Part shown: positions 38,691 through 51,745 of the stretch, one piece after another
Position numbering within the stretch: position 1 is the stretch's first letter
Layout: the number at the start of each line of letters is the position of its first letter
From: Struthio camelus
Taxonomy: Eukaryota > Chordata > Aves > Struthioniformes > Struthionidae
DNA: 64,000 nucleotides
Direction: 5' to 3'
Assembly: GCF_040807025.1 (NCBI RefSeq)
Contig: NC_090943.1
Location: 119,735,900 to 119,799,899, forward strand
Notes under the pieces: generated by a model
The model's input: only the letters and a program-made list of their open reading frames with translations
Database searches by the model: none
What the model was told of the DNA's origin: nothing
Made by a program: the position numbers and the translations under genes

Positions 38691-41600
38691 GTTCCCACAG
38701 CACACTTGGCAGAAACAGGCATTCAGGGCCAAATATCAGAAGAGAAGCACATTAGCATTCTTCACATGAAGTAGATGGGGTGTGCCCAGACATCGACAGA
38801 TCCACTTATCCTATCTTCTAAGGAAAGGAATCTACTTGTCTATAGACTGGGGAGCAAAAGAAAGCTTAATTCTTGCAAGGTAAAGTAGGATGAGGCATCA
38901 CTTCCAACCCTCAGCAGATGGTGGGATGCTATGAAGACAGAGTCCAGTAGACAAAGAACCACTGGACTGATCGACCTCGATGGCTTTGGTCAGTGCCCAG
39001 TCCATCAACCATCAGAAGTATCCCTAAAAGCTAAAGATAAAAAAGGTTGGAACTCAAAAAGCTTTAGTAGCAGAAAACTCAGGTATAGGACTCTATAAAC
39101 TCATTTTCCAAATATTTTCCAAATATCAGAAATATAGCAGCTCAGTACAGCTAGCAAGCAAATTTTCCAGTTTTGGAATTGAGTCAATACCTACAATGGA
39201 AATGTTCTTGCAAAAAATATTCTCCAAAGCAGTTAACATGTCAGCCTCCAAGTCTATCTTTTGAACTGTGCTCCTAAAAATCCATACAAAAGGCAGTTAC
39301 CAGGCATTGATGTATGAGACAGCTGAAGAAAAGGTGACTTCTGTTCATCCCACCCCATTAGAAGTGAACTGTGCCGTGCACACAGTCCATCCACGCATTC
39401 ATCCATTACCCAGATCAGTGCCATTCACCAGTCCAAACTTCCGCACATTCCCTACCGCACATTTTGAGAAACTTTAGGGTCCAATTTTGAGGGAGTCCCC
39501 CACAATGCTCCAAACTGAATCTGAAACTTTTATATTAGTAAGTGACAGCATTTAAGATTCCAGCTACCTAATCTGTAGATGCATGCAGATACAAAATTTA
39601 TGAGAGCTAAGTACTGTCATTTGGCTTTGAAAAATTTCCAATATCAAATCTGAACTGATTTCCAAAAGATAGGCCATTAACAGCGCAGTCTGGGTGTCTT
39701 GGGTTAAAAAGTTTCATACACCGAAACAGGTATTTCGTCCAGAGATTGAATGAAACTTAAAGTTCTTCCTTCTTTTAGTTGTGTTTGTTGCTTTTCATTA
39801 TCTTTCTTTCTTTCCAATATATACATTTTTGCCATAGAACAGAAAAGAGAAAAGCTAGGCTTGTTCGTACGGTATCTGAAGTGCCATGCTTTTTGAACAG
39901 ATGAGCTCAACCTGCTTCTGTAAGCCCTATGTCCCATCAGAACTTCAAAAGAAGTTGCTTATCCAGCCATACTTATTTGAAAAAAAGAAAAAAAGAAAGG
40001 AAAAAAAAAAAGATTAAGCAACACAAGCAGCAAACAAGTAAAGCTCCCTGACTCTCTCTTCACAGAAAGCTTGCCCTCCCCACCCCCCCAGCTCCAAAAG
40101 ATGCCTTTAAATGGCTTTTACCCTGTACAGAGTGGTGCAGCGTTCAGCTCTGGCTAGCAGCAAAAACCGTGCCTGTGATCAAAACCAGGCTCCAGGCACC
40201 CCAGCTCACAGGGAGTGGATGTGAAAAGGCCCTGCCTTCCCATTTCTCCCAGGTGATAAGTGAAACTGCTTGCAAGCAGCACAACTTCACACCAGCCCAA
40301 TTCCCCTTCTGCAACAATATTGCAGACACTCCTGTTTTTTAAGGGCTTACCAGTTTCAAATATTTTGCTTTTAGTTGATCTCTTCTACTTTAAAAAGTGA
40401 CCAGGAAGATTTATCAACAATTTACTGTGGAGATAAAAGGGGCAGGAGAAGTGGATTGTCAATGTTAGAATATTCAACAACAACAAATCCCCTGTGAGCA
40501 TAGCGCCTTTGGAAAAAAAAAAAAAAAGGAGGGTTTCCCTGCAAAGATGCTTACAACAATTGAGTCTGAAGATATATGCCTCCCACAGGACTCTTCCTAT
40601 CGCTGCCTGAGTTACAAGGGACATGTGCTGCCACATTATTAATATGATTTGTGTTAATTAGTACATACACATTCTGTTATATTTGTTTGGAAATCATACA
40701 GCACTACATGCCTCCTGTAAACTCCCTGCATTAAGGCGGCAAAATAAAGTGTGTCTTCATTCAGGCAGTGAGTTGTGATGGTAACATACTGCAGAAACAC
40801 AACTGAAAATGAAAGGGAGAGGAAAAAATAAAAAGGAAACTAAAATAAAGAGATACCGAAGGAAGGGAATGAGTTAATCAGCTGTTTCTTAGAGTAGTAA
40901 AAATTGAAGGAAGATTTCAAGGCATTAACAGAGCCAGCATTTCTGGAATGTAAAAAAGCAGTCGTATTACGCAGCTCAGTACCATGCTAGGAATCAATAT
41001 TCTTTGAAATGCAGGAGAATTTAAGAAGGTCCTTGCTTTGTGTAATCATGGTCCTTTCAGCAGTGAGTCCCTCTGGGATTCTCAAGCTGATAGGTTCCTA
41101 TGGAGGGTCGACAACTTTTCTTCTTAATGAATATGGAAGTTCTCTCAGGTCAAAGGCAGGATAATGGAGAAAGGAAGATTTCCAGATTCTGGGTTCATTA
41201 AAGTGATTGCCTTTGACATCCGCCTGAAATCTGTACAGAATTGTGTTGCGCAGCTCTCCTTGCATGTGGAAGTTACATTCACCGGAGTTCAATGGAGATA
41301 TTCCCACTAACAGCCCACCCGATAAATGCAGAGGTGCTGCGACCCGAGGCTTTCCTTTCTGCCATGACAGAGCCTGAAATTATTTCTGGATGGGCATGGT
41401 TCAAGGTCTGCTGATCATGTCAGGATTTTTCCAAGGAGTTTCAGAAGACACTGTCAAGTTATCAGTGAGGGTGGGATTATAGTTTTATTTATCCATTTTT
41501 TATTGGAACTTGTTTCATATTTATTGTCTACAGTTGCATACATGACCTCAGATACCTTCTATATTTAAGAACACTTTATTCATAAGAGTGTGATCTCCTT

Positions 41601-44600
41601 GTCTCTTTTCTTGTTTGTGCATTTCCTAGCAGAGTGGGGGCTTCATCTGTGACTGAGCTAGCTGCTCGTTGCTATGGCAATACAAGCGAAAATAAATAGT
41701 AAAAATAATACATTGGAATGAAATATTCTGGTTTTGTAAGTATGTTCTCTAGAATAGTCATAATAGCACTTCCTGTAGCATGGTGTTTCTAAACGGCACT
41801 TCCATTCTGGGAGGCCCCAGAACGCTTGTTAATAATGTCATGCCTTATTCACGTGCCAAATGGCAATATGGCTTCTCCACATGCTATTGCAGCCTTTTGG
41901 TAGTGCTGGTCAACCCCTCGATTCTGTGTGCTCAGAGGTGTGCCCGAGGGGACACATGTGTGCACATGTGTACTGGAGCCAGGCATGTCAAAACTGGTGG
42001 GTTTGTATACATGAAGGACACGTAGAAACATCCCAGGCTTGTCTCTCTAGACTATACTGCAGTATGTCCATTCTCATTCACATTCACAAAACCCTTTTAC
42101 ACTGCTCTGCCTGCACAAGAAGGTCACAAAATAGCTCTAATTTATATTTATATTCACTTCAAAACATTATTTTTATTTATCTATACAGAAGAACTAAGCC
42201 CACCTGGCCTAGATGTGATTTTGCTACATAAAACTGTAAATCAAGAGCCATATTTAAAAGTACTGCAGAACTGAAGCTTCCTGAAGAATCTCAGAATTAC
42301 AAGATTCTCTTTCTCTCTCTCTTTTTACAGAGGGGAATTATTTGTGTGTACAAATATTCATTTCCCTTGTCGTTGGACATATACATTTCTAGAAACTGGA
42401 ATTATGCAGAATGGCTGTATTCCTTCCTGTTTTGCAGGAAAAACAACAAGTATTGGTGAAATCTGAAGTGTCTGCAAAGTTGTTTGTTTATTGAAACAAA
42501 ATTATATATACTCCTTTAAGAATATTCATGGATATATACACAGATAACTAGATATGTTCATGTACATATGCGTGCATGTGTATGTAGCACACAGAAACAA
42601 AGGCAAAGTACATTTATGAAATAAGGAAATATAACCTTTCATTTTTTGATCAATGGCAGATGTACCTAATAATATCCAGCAACTGTGCTGCTCATTGAAA
42701 TGCTTAAATATATTTTTGCCTGTTGACACCTTTCTAAAATAAGGGAAAAATTAAATGTTAAAAATAGAAAGTACCAACGTTGTTGGCTTGGTAACAAAAT
42801 GGAAGGTTAAATCCACCAGGCTCAGATACAGGACAGAGACAGAGACCTGATGATACTGTGCAGAGAGTAAAGAAGCCAATATTTCTAAAGGCAAATCTTG
42901 AAAAATGAAGACAATAACTTTATGCATCTTCACTGCAATATGCATAACTACATAGTATTAAGCACCAGCAGTACCTTGGCCAATAGCATATGGGAATTGT
43001 TATTGTTTACCACTGCAAGTTTTGAAATAAAGTGACTTCTTCTGAAATACTTACCCGTTCCAGAAAGCATTTTTGAATTCCTTCAGAAAGAATTACAGTA
43101 CAACATTAACAATATAAAATGACATTACTCTAAACAGCATTTTTCAACTTTTTCCAAATTTCCTTTTATCCCATAGCAGGCCTCAGGGGGAAAAATAAGA
43201 AATCAAAAAAACCTATGTATTTGTCTTGCCTTTTTCCAATTCTGTAGTTACGTAAGACGCTCTCCTGCAACTCACTGCTTCAGACAAGTAGACTGCAGTA
43301 TCTGACTTTACAGTATAACAAATATAATATGAAACTTCTTTGTTACAGAGGAAAAAAAGTTAATTTGCAATTTGAGCACCGCCAAAACTAGATTCTGCTC
43401 TTTTAGGGTCAGCACTTTATAAATAACCCTGACTTTCTTACAAGAAAGCATGTGGTCAAACATGCAACAGGCTAGGACCCATAGGATGCGACTTCCATCT
43501 TCCCAGCTCACAGCCTAATCACTGGCTTCCTCCTTACGCTGCGTCCTGTAAGGGCAAGACTTCTCCTAAGCACACCTATCAGATAACATCCTGCAGATAA
43601 GATAGGTGAGGGAATGTCTAGTTCATGAATACTGTCAATCAGCTAGATGTTTGGTTATGTCAGGCTTTAGGCAATCAGGTGGATACCTACTGGCAGAAAA
43701 GTGGTGTATGTTTTTTTGGGATGAAGAGGGACACCGGTGAGCTTCAAACACCTACACTGCAAGACAGGAGGCTTATGGACACAGTGCTGTCTTAGGAATC
43801 AAGTCATCTCTTCCTTCACATGGCTCCACTCCCCAACGCCAAGGCATAGAAAATATCAACCACCAACGTACAAAGTGAATTTGTCTTAATAACCACCATG
43901 GTCCAGCAACAGCAACTCTCCAGCAGCTTGTCCCTGTTTTTTCGCAGACAGAGACAAGGTTGTAGATGAAAGCAAGAATTTGATGCACACTTTCAATGCC
44001 AGCTTCTACCAAAAACTGGGAGTGCTTTGGTCTTCATCTTTTCCTTAAGAGCATAGCTTACCAAAGAGCCACTTGCACTTCCTCTGCACCCATGGCAAAG
44101 GCACCACTTGGAATCTTTCCATATCTTCTTGTTGAGACCTTCATTAAGCAGAATAACGTTCATGCTCAGTATTATTCTATGTCAATGTCCACATAAAAGT
44201 ACTGCCTGCAAGTGTTCATCTGCTGGATGCACACGTGGCTTCCAAACCCTAAGAGGCAGCAGCACTACAAGGAGGTCCCAGTGAGCTCTACCCTCTCTTC
44301 CAATGACCGAACTGCGAAGACTAAGCTGTGTAAAAATGAGGATTTGCTAAAAGGCTTGTTGAAAAGTTTTGCTGCACCTGGAAACATAGGTTGCTTTTGT
44401 GGACTGTTCCAGGTGAAGACTGAGAAAGAGAGCAGAGTCTGATGGCCGCAAGGTTAGGGTGAGAACAAGTAATGATCTGCAGCCTGGGAAAGGCATTTGT
44501 TTTGCAGTTCAGAGTCATTGCTACAATTAGTCCTTGCAGACCTGGAACTCATAATTTTCTCTCTTCTCTGCTAAAACTCTAAGAAAATGCTCTCTAGCTC

Positions 44601-45262
44601 CTTAAAAAATGACATTAGGCTGTCCTGGAAAGTAATAAAACCTCGGCACCCAATCTAACCTCAATGGACATGTAACTTTTGGTCCATCTGATATGAATTC
44701 AACCTTTCTTTCACATCTGAGATTATAAATATATTACAGAAGGAAATCCACCATGCGGCTAGCTTGGTTTTTTCCATAACCGTGTTGGTATAAGTTACCC
44801 AGCAAAGTGGTGGAACTATCAATACAAGACAACTTGATTTATATACTTCCCTGTTGGAATGGTGCTCAGTGCTAAAGCACTGCTCTTTCCCAGTCCAAAT
44901 CGTTATCCAAAGTTTTCTCTAGTCATTTGCTGTGTGCTGGCACAGATGGACTTTACTGATTTGGTCAAATCCTCTTTCCCTGAAGTATCCTCTTATTCTG
45001 CAACACTGTTTTCCTCTTTGAGCAAAACCACAGAGCTTCTGCTGAATTCACTAAGTACCGCTTGCCTTCGCTTGTGATCCCTAGAGACTCTTTGTCAGGG
45101 AACGTGCCCCAGCGACAGCACAGGTGGTATGTTGTGGAAGCATCACCAACATGAAATTATTTCTCATCATACGGAAGGACACAGCTTGTTATTTTTATCT
45201 TTATAAACCCATCTGGACATCTTCAGCTCACCAGATTTTTTTCTGATTAAAGCAGCCAGACT

Positions 45263-45321
45263 CTAACAAACTCCTGCTGGCTTATGTCTTTCACTGCAAT
45301 GCAAAGCATCTTAATTCCAAG
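45263..45321 (+). repeat. Diverged direct repeat, copy 1 (about 59 bp)
   Basis: Starts CTAACAAACTCCTGCTGG and ends GCATCTTAATTCCAAG. It matches copy 2 at 46931-46988 with several substitutions and a 1-bp length difference. Likely two copies of an unrecognised interspersed repeat or an old local duplication. Confidence 0.75.
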
Positions 45322-46930
45322 TGGTCAGAGAAAGGCAGCAACGTTTCCCTGCCCCTTTTGCATTCCTACGGCAATGAGCCGGGGCTGGTTGTTCCCCATG
45401 CAGAATGCCACCAAAAGCCAGAGGGAATTTTGTACTTGAAAGGGTTTCAGTCATGAAACGCAGCAAGCACCAAGCAGCTCTTAGCGAGCTTCTAAGAAAT
45501 TATGGGTACCTAGCACTTCTGACGAACAAATGACATTATACATAAGGCATTCTTAGGGTATTCTGAGTCTTGGCAGGTATTTTAATAGCATGTGGTTTTA
45601 CCTGCGTGGTTACAGTATTGTTTCTGTATAACAGGGTGTGTATACATATGAAAAACAAAAGTTCAAGAAAGAAACAATTCAATTTTTTGACCAAGCTGGT
45701 GAAAACTTCATACCTAGTGAAAAATTATGTGATTTCTTTAGTGTTTTAGTGTAATCACTGAAATTCTTATGCAAGTTGCTGAACCAATTAAAGTTGGATT
45801 TCAAAAGTATGTCTTGTATTACAGAAGCATGCTGAAACATTGCTTGATTTAGTTGGGGTTTAGTTGCAAAAATTCACTCCTAAACTTCAAACTCAAGCAT
45901 TGGAGCAGTATGGAAAACATAACCAAATTAGCATACAATGCTTTGTAATGTTACTTGTTCCAGAGACATTGTTATAGAAACAGAAGTCAGAATTCTCCTA
46001 ATATATAAAAAATATCTGCACCAGGTATAAACACAAAGTGAAATATTTTGTAAGTCATAGCAAGAAATCTAAACAAGCTCTAAAGTGTAAACAAGACAGG
46101 ATAGAATGGACAGAAAAGAACAGCTCACATAAAAGCTGGGGGGGTTAATGAGAACAGCTGGATTCAGTAGAGTTTTCCTGTTCTCCATTAATTTTTAATG
46201 TGTGATTATGAAACAAAACAAGTTGTGACTTCCCATAGCCTCCAACACCAGGCAGCATAGACCCTGCCTAGGAATAGGCCAGAAATGAAGCTTTAACTAC
46301 AGGTGCTCAGATTCTGTGGGAGCAGTAGCCAGAAATATGTAATTTATCAAATATCATATAGAGCATAACTGAACTGGGAAAGTCATTGCCAAAATAAAGT
46401 CAACAATGAAAACGGGCTTAAAAAGGGAGCCAACAAATTCATGGAGGTCTGTCTGGCTCTGTTAAATGATTGTCTAGAAGCAGCTTCCAGCTTAGCAAGT
46501 CCTTAACTTACTGATGGCCAGGCACTCACTTCAGCAAAGACTGCTGAAGTTTATGCCTGACGTCTGCATGCCCTAATTCATACACTTTTCTTATACCATC
46601 AGCCAGCACCAGAAACAGGCTACTGGGCTGGCTAGGCAGTTGGCCTGGTCCGTATGGCTGCTCTTAGGCTCTTGCCATTAGAACTGAGAGGAAAAGAAGT
46701 CAGTCCCTATTTCTCACAATTCAAACACTGGGGGATCAAGTGTCTTCTCAAGGTCTCCCAGTGGCAGCTGCCTTGCCAGGTGGGAGCAGCATGGTCTTCC
46801 TATGCTCCTCTGCCTCTGCATCACGATCTCAGTTTGTACCTGCCTACTGCCCACGCGCCTGCCTAGGTAAGGCATTTGCTGCCATTTACAGGCAACTTTT
46901 ACACCTTGCATCTGTCTATAGCAGGGGAAT

Positions 46931-46988
46931 CTAACAAACTCCTGCTGGTTTGCATCTTCACTGCGATACCAGGCATCTTAATTCCAAG
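46931..46988 (+). repeat. Diverged direct repeat, copy 2 (about 58 bp)
   Basis: Partner of 45263-45321 in the same orientation, about 1.67 kb away. The shared ends are CTAACAAACTCCTGCTGG and GCATCTTAATTCCAAG, and the middle is diverged. Confidence 0.75.
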
Positions 46989-49900
46989 CAGAAGCATTTC
47001 ACTGCAGAGTCAAAGGACACAGTATACCCCTTTTATCAATACACAACCCCAGTCATATATATGCTCACAGGAAGAAACATTTTCCATGCAGCGAATGACT
47101 CAGACTAGGTTAAAGCAGAGCTGTAAGCAGAGTGAAGAAAAGTGAACTGTAACTGCAGTTTATAAAAGGTGGCATTTATCTTATCAGAGTGATAGCCGCT
47201 CACTGTGAAGCTGCAAGGAAGTATTGTGATTTTCCAACTCTGAAGCCCACCTTTAGGAACCACTGATCTGGGATATGAAAAGGCTGCACATGCTGAAAAT
47301 GTCATCTTTAATAAGACAGGGTCAAATTCTCACGAAGCTCACTCCTATTGAGTGGCATTTTACTTCTGTATCTGGCCCCCTTGACACAATCATTATTTGT
47401 GAAATAAGAATGAGTGAAATATTGGCCAACAGTGACTGCAATTGCACTCATATTGGGAGCTGATAATTGGCAATTAATAGTTAGTCACCCCCAGGCAGAT
47501 CTCCTTTTTTTTTACTTCCTCTGAGCGCCCAGCTCTACTGGACAGGTAACAGCAGTATGAGGCTCTCCTGGCAGGACTAATTAATATTTATAATGACCAG
47601 GTAATCTAATTGATTTTGCCTCACTGTTCCATGGTACCTCCAGCTGTGTTAGGGCACAGGAGCATGAGATGCAACAACTATCAGGCCTGAAGTTGACTCT
47701 CTGTTTACAAGTTTAAACAATGACTAAGCTTAGCAAAAAGCATAAACACTGGTGTAATAATGTTGTCATTGCAGTATAACTAGAATAAAATGAAACTGCT
47801 ATGAAACATAACTGCATTTTATTATAGCAAAGTCAAACATAATCAGAAAACTGCTTCCTTTCAATTTAAATGTTCCACCTGTCTCCATACAGAGTGCTAT
47901 ACAAAGTCCCTGGTTTAATCACCTCTTAGCTGTGTCATGTTTCCTTTCTGATGCAAAACACAGTAACACATCCAGCCTGCTAGGAAAACCATTAAACATG
48001 CATAGTCTTAAACATTTCAGACAGTCTTTCTTAGTTTTGGGGTATTTATTGGCCTTGGGGAAAAAATAAATAAGTTCTGTAGAAGCCGTACAAGAAGCAG
48101 ATTAACCATTTGATGTGTATCAGAAACGGGTTGTGCTTTGTACAACCTATCCACCCAACTGTGCTGGGAGCAAGACCTCCCAAGCGGGAAGGAGCACATG
48201 AGGCTCCGCACTCAGGCTGCACTGAGCACCCTCTCCCGGCGCTCACACACAGAAACCCCCAGAAGAAACCCCCCAGAAACCCCCACTCTCATAACCCCCC
48301 AGAAGAACCTCAGCCACCACCAGCCTGGGGAAAAACAGTGCATCAGCCTTCCCTTGCTCTGGCTGCAAATTAGTTGTAGAGGCACCTCTCAGAGGAAGAT
48401 TAAGTTGGATTTTACCTACTTCTTGATCATACGGGAAAGTCATTGACCCACAGAAAGTCTTAGGAGGAAAGACAGCTGAAGAGAACGACTATGTGCAGTT
48501 TCATAGCAGGCAGACAGCAACAAGGGTTGGCTTGGCTTGGTGCGATTTTTGTAACTGGGGGAACACCTCTTTGCTCAGATAACCCTTGGACAGACCTCCC
48601 CTTTTTCATTTACTGTTTTTAATCTTAGCTGTCCTAAAACAGAGATATCACAGAATAATATCTGCAAGGTCATCAGGCAACCTGCTTTTAAAAATTCAGA
48701 TCAGCTCATTAAACTGAACTTACTAATTTACCATAGAAGACCAGAGTAGCAAGGATACATAAAAAATCAACTAAGAAAAGAAATTGTGAAGAAATTTTCT
48801 TTTTCTTTGAAGCACAGCGAATGTCTGAGAAAAGTAGAGATGTAAAAGGAAAAACTTGGAGCTAGAAGATCCAAACTTCCCCTTGATTCTAAACTTAGCT
48901 CAGCCACTGGCCCACCGTGCAGATGACTCACTGCACTTCCTTGAACTTAAATCATTGCTCTTACAAAACTTGTTAAAGAAAGACGTCAGTGTAAATTAGA
49001 TGTTATATCTAAGTTTAGCTATGGCCAATACATAAATATTATAACTTTCATGCATTCCTATCATTTTTATCTGCTTTAGAAATATGTGTATATACATACA
49101 CATATGCATATATATACCTAGCAAGTGAGAGAAGATTTCTTTGCGCTATTTTTACAATGTATTTTGCATATATTGTTATTTTGCTGGTGACATAACAGCT
49201 CACAACTGATTAAAAGTTTAACCATTCTCAGAGGAGCCTAATTCCCACACCGCCCAAGCACTTTTCATTCTCTCATACTGTCAGTGAAGTTTCAATCCCA
49301 TCCAAAAAACAGTGGGAGCTGAGGGAGTACACATTCGGCGTATAACATACATGATGGTTGATTTCTTGTGACATTAATCTTCACTCCTCAGGGAAAGGCA
49401 GTCGTTTATTCGTAACTCCACCACTCAAAAGTAACCATTCTTCTCGCCATGAAGATAAATGTCAAAACAGAGATCAGCCATAGGCTGAGTCTAATCTAAT
49501 CTGTCCAGAATGAATATATATTTAGATCTGCTGTCAAATCTTGAATGGTAAACCTTTTAGCCGGGGCAACTGTTTTCTCAGTCTGTCCTCTCCACCTATA
49601 AATATGCATACCACATTGGATATATGCTGTCAGAGGAGCATATTAACCCTACAGAAACTGGTAGGATATGAGGCTGATGAACCTTTCTGATATGAGCAAA
49701 GGATCAGAGGACAAAATCCAAAACTGTCAGGAACATGTGCAATAGAAAGGAAAAAATGCAGAACTTTTGTTAAAAGTGTCTCTGCCCTGTAACAGCTACC
49801 TGAAATCAGTTGACCTTTCACTCCCAAGTGGTTGATCTAGGAAATGAGAAAAAAAGGCTCCAACCTAGTCTCCATTTTGAGGGACCTGTGGAAGACGGCA

Positions 49901-51539
49901 AGGGAAATCTCCTTTGTTGCACAGCCGTCCATTCCCAAATGCCCATTCTCTTTCCTTTCTCCAGTTCACATTTCCATTTTGAAGATGCCAACTGGGAAGC
50001 CTGTATTCAGGCTAGATCCTTTTTTACTATACTTACTCAGTTCTGTTCTGCACTGAACTTAGTCCAGTATTCTAATTATACTTATCCAGTACCCCACAGC
50101 CTGCTATTAAGATGCTGAATGACACCACAGAAGAACCAGAAGTGACTGGCCATTTTTCTGTCCAACTTCTGTACTTCTTAATGCTATAAATCTCAGTGAG
50201 GTTCTGTTTGAAGTAGAATATCTGAAACTTGTCTCATAGCTTGAAGAGAAAGAGGTCTGCTCTCTGTGATCCACATAAAGAAAGTATAGTGTTTCAGAAA
50301 TCAATAGAACTATCTATCTTAGGCACTTTTATCATTACTGAAGTTGTAAAACAAACTCTTGCATGAATGGCAAACCCAGGGTGCTTGTTTCCACTTCTTG
50401 TAAATTGGCATATTTCTGGTTCTTAAATACCTTTGTACAAAACCAAATAGCATTTTTAGGCTCACACAAACTCTCTCAAAAACCCAGTTAATTAATTATT
50501 GCAAAAGGTGCAGTAGGTTTTACTTTCATTCTGTCTTAGCAGTTCAGCCTCATTAGCTCTAATGCATCGTGTCTTGTCTTCTCTGTGTATTCCAGGCAAG
50601 CAACTGAGACACGCTCAATTCTGACAAAAAACACTTCCAGATTTCACACACAGAGTTAGAGTGAATGACACCTCGGTTTTGCGAAGGTGGGATTGCCTCT
50701 AGGAGAGCAAGTGCAAAAGAGCAAGATCTGTCCAGCCACCGGTCATAAGTCATTCCGCACCTTGCTCTGACCCAGGACTCGTACTTAGACTGGCCCAAAC
50801 CCATCTCTGGCATAAGTACCTGGACCTACGCCAGAGCTGAATTTGGCCCATGTGTTAGTATCACAATACACAAACGGCCTTGTGGAATGAGTTTACCCTT
50901 TGGCAGGAACAGGTGCGAGGTGATGGCTCATTTGACAAAACATGATGGACGTGCAGGAAACAATGACTATGTCCCCAAGTGAGGCAGGAGGTAAGGTAAA
51001 CTCTCTTGAATAAGTGCTTTAACACAACAAAACATGTAGTACAAAATAGAAATCAAGAATGATGGTGTCACTTCCATGCATGAGAAATAATCATCCAGAA
51101 AATAAGCTAGACATGCAAAAGGGCAGATCACCATCTCCCAACAAGATGAAAGGGCCAAGAGAACAAATGCAACGCTTGTTAGTAACCAGCATCAGCTTAG
51201 GTAGAAAATGAATATATATATGAACATTGCTACTTTTTGCCACATCCTCAAAGTGGTCATGAATGGGATACTGTAACCATTTCCATAGTCAACAGTTTAG
51301 CAAGGATGGTGACAAATACAAATGATTCAGAAATAATTCCATCTGTGGAAAACTTCTTTCACAGTGAGCACTTAAAGGTCAACCTTGTTGCTTTAAAGAT
51401 AGGGCACAGAAGAAAGTAAATCTATACCTGTTGACTATCTGCATGGAGAAGAAAATCTCCAGTCATTAGAGATTCTTCAGCAGGCTAAGAATATCCAGGA
51501 CTCTAAAATGAGGCAAACTGAAAGGAGGAACAAAGGGCT

Positions 51540-51745
51540 AAGCTGCAACATTTGGAACAATTTGTCCAGCAAATTTGCCGTTCTTACAAGTCTTATAATC
51601 AATATTGCTGTCATACAGAATAGCTCACTCAGAAATTAAATGCTAAATGAAGGACTCCATGAAATGCTACGACCAGTATTAGCCAAGGTTTAGACTAGCT
51701 GATCATAAGAGTCCCCTTGGGTCTTAAAAATCTATGAGTGTAGTT
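51540..51745 (+). mobile_element. Probable CR1-type LINE 3' end, old, plus strand
   Basis: The stretch near 51690-51740 reads TTTAGACTAGCTGATCATAA then GTCCCCTTGGGTCTTAAAAA and TCTATGAG. This resembles the 3' terminus of older sauropsid CR1 elements (GACTAGATGATCATAATGGTCCC..., ending in TCTATGA). The preceding 150 bp is only loosely consistent with the family, so the left boundary is a guess. Confidence 0.5.

Larger units (their letters stand above)
38691..51539. other. Intergenic, no gene recognised
   Basis: Non-coding A+T-rich DNA with A-rich runs (39978-40012, 40510-40527) and an alternating AT/CA patch (about 49080-49125). It contains a TAAT-rich patch at 47460-47620 and the repeat pair at 45263/46931. 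Open frames do not exceed 123 codons (41860-42231) and have no recognisable domain. No RNA gene was seen. Confidence 0.55.

Noticed and set aside
49080..49125. Alternating AT/CA patch as a microsatellite
   Set aside because: Too interrupted and short to call a repeat array.
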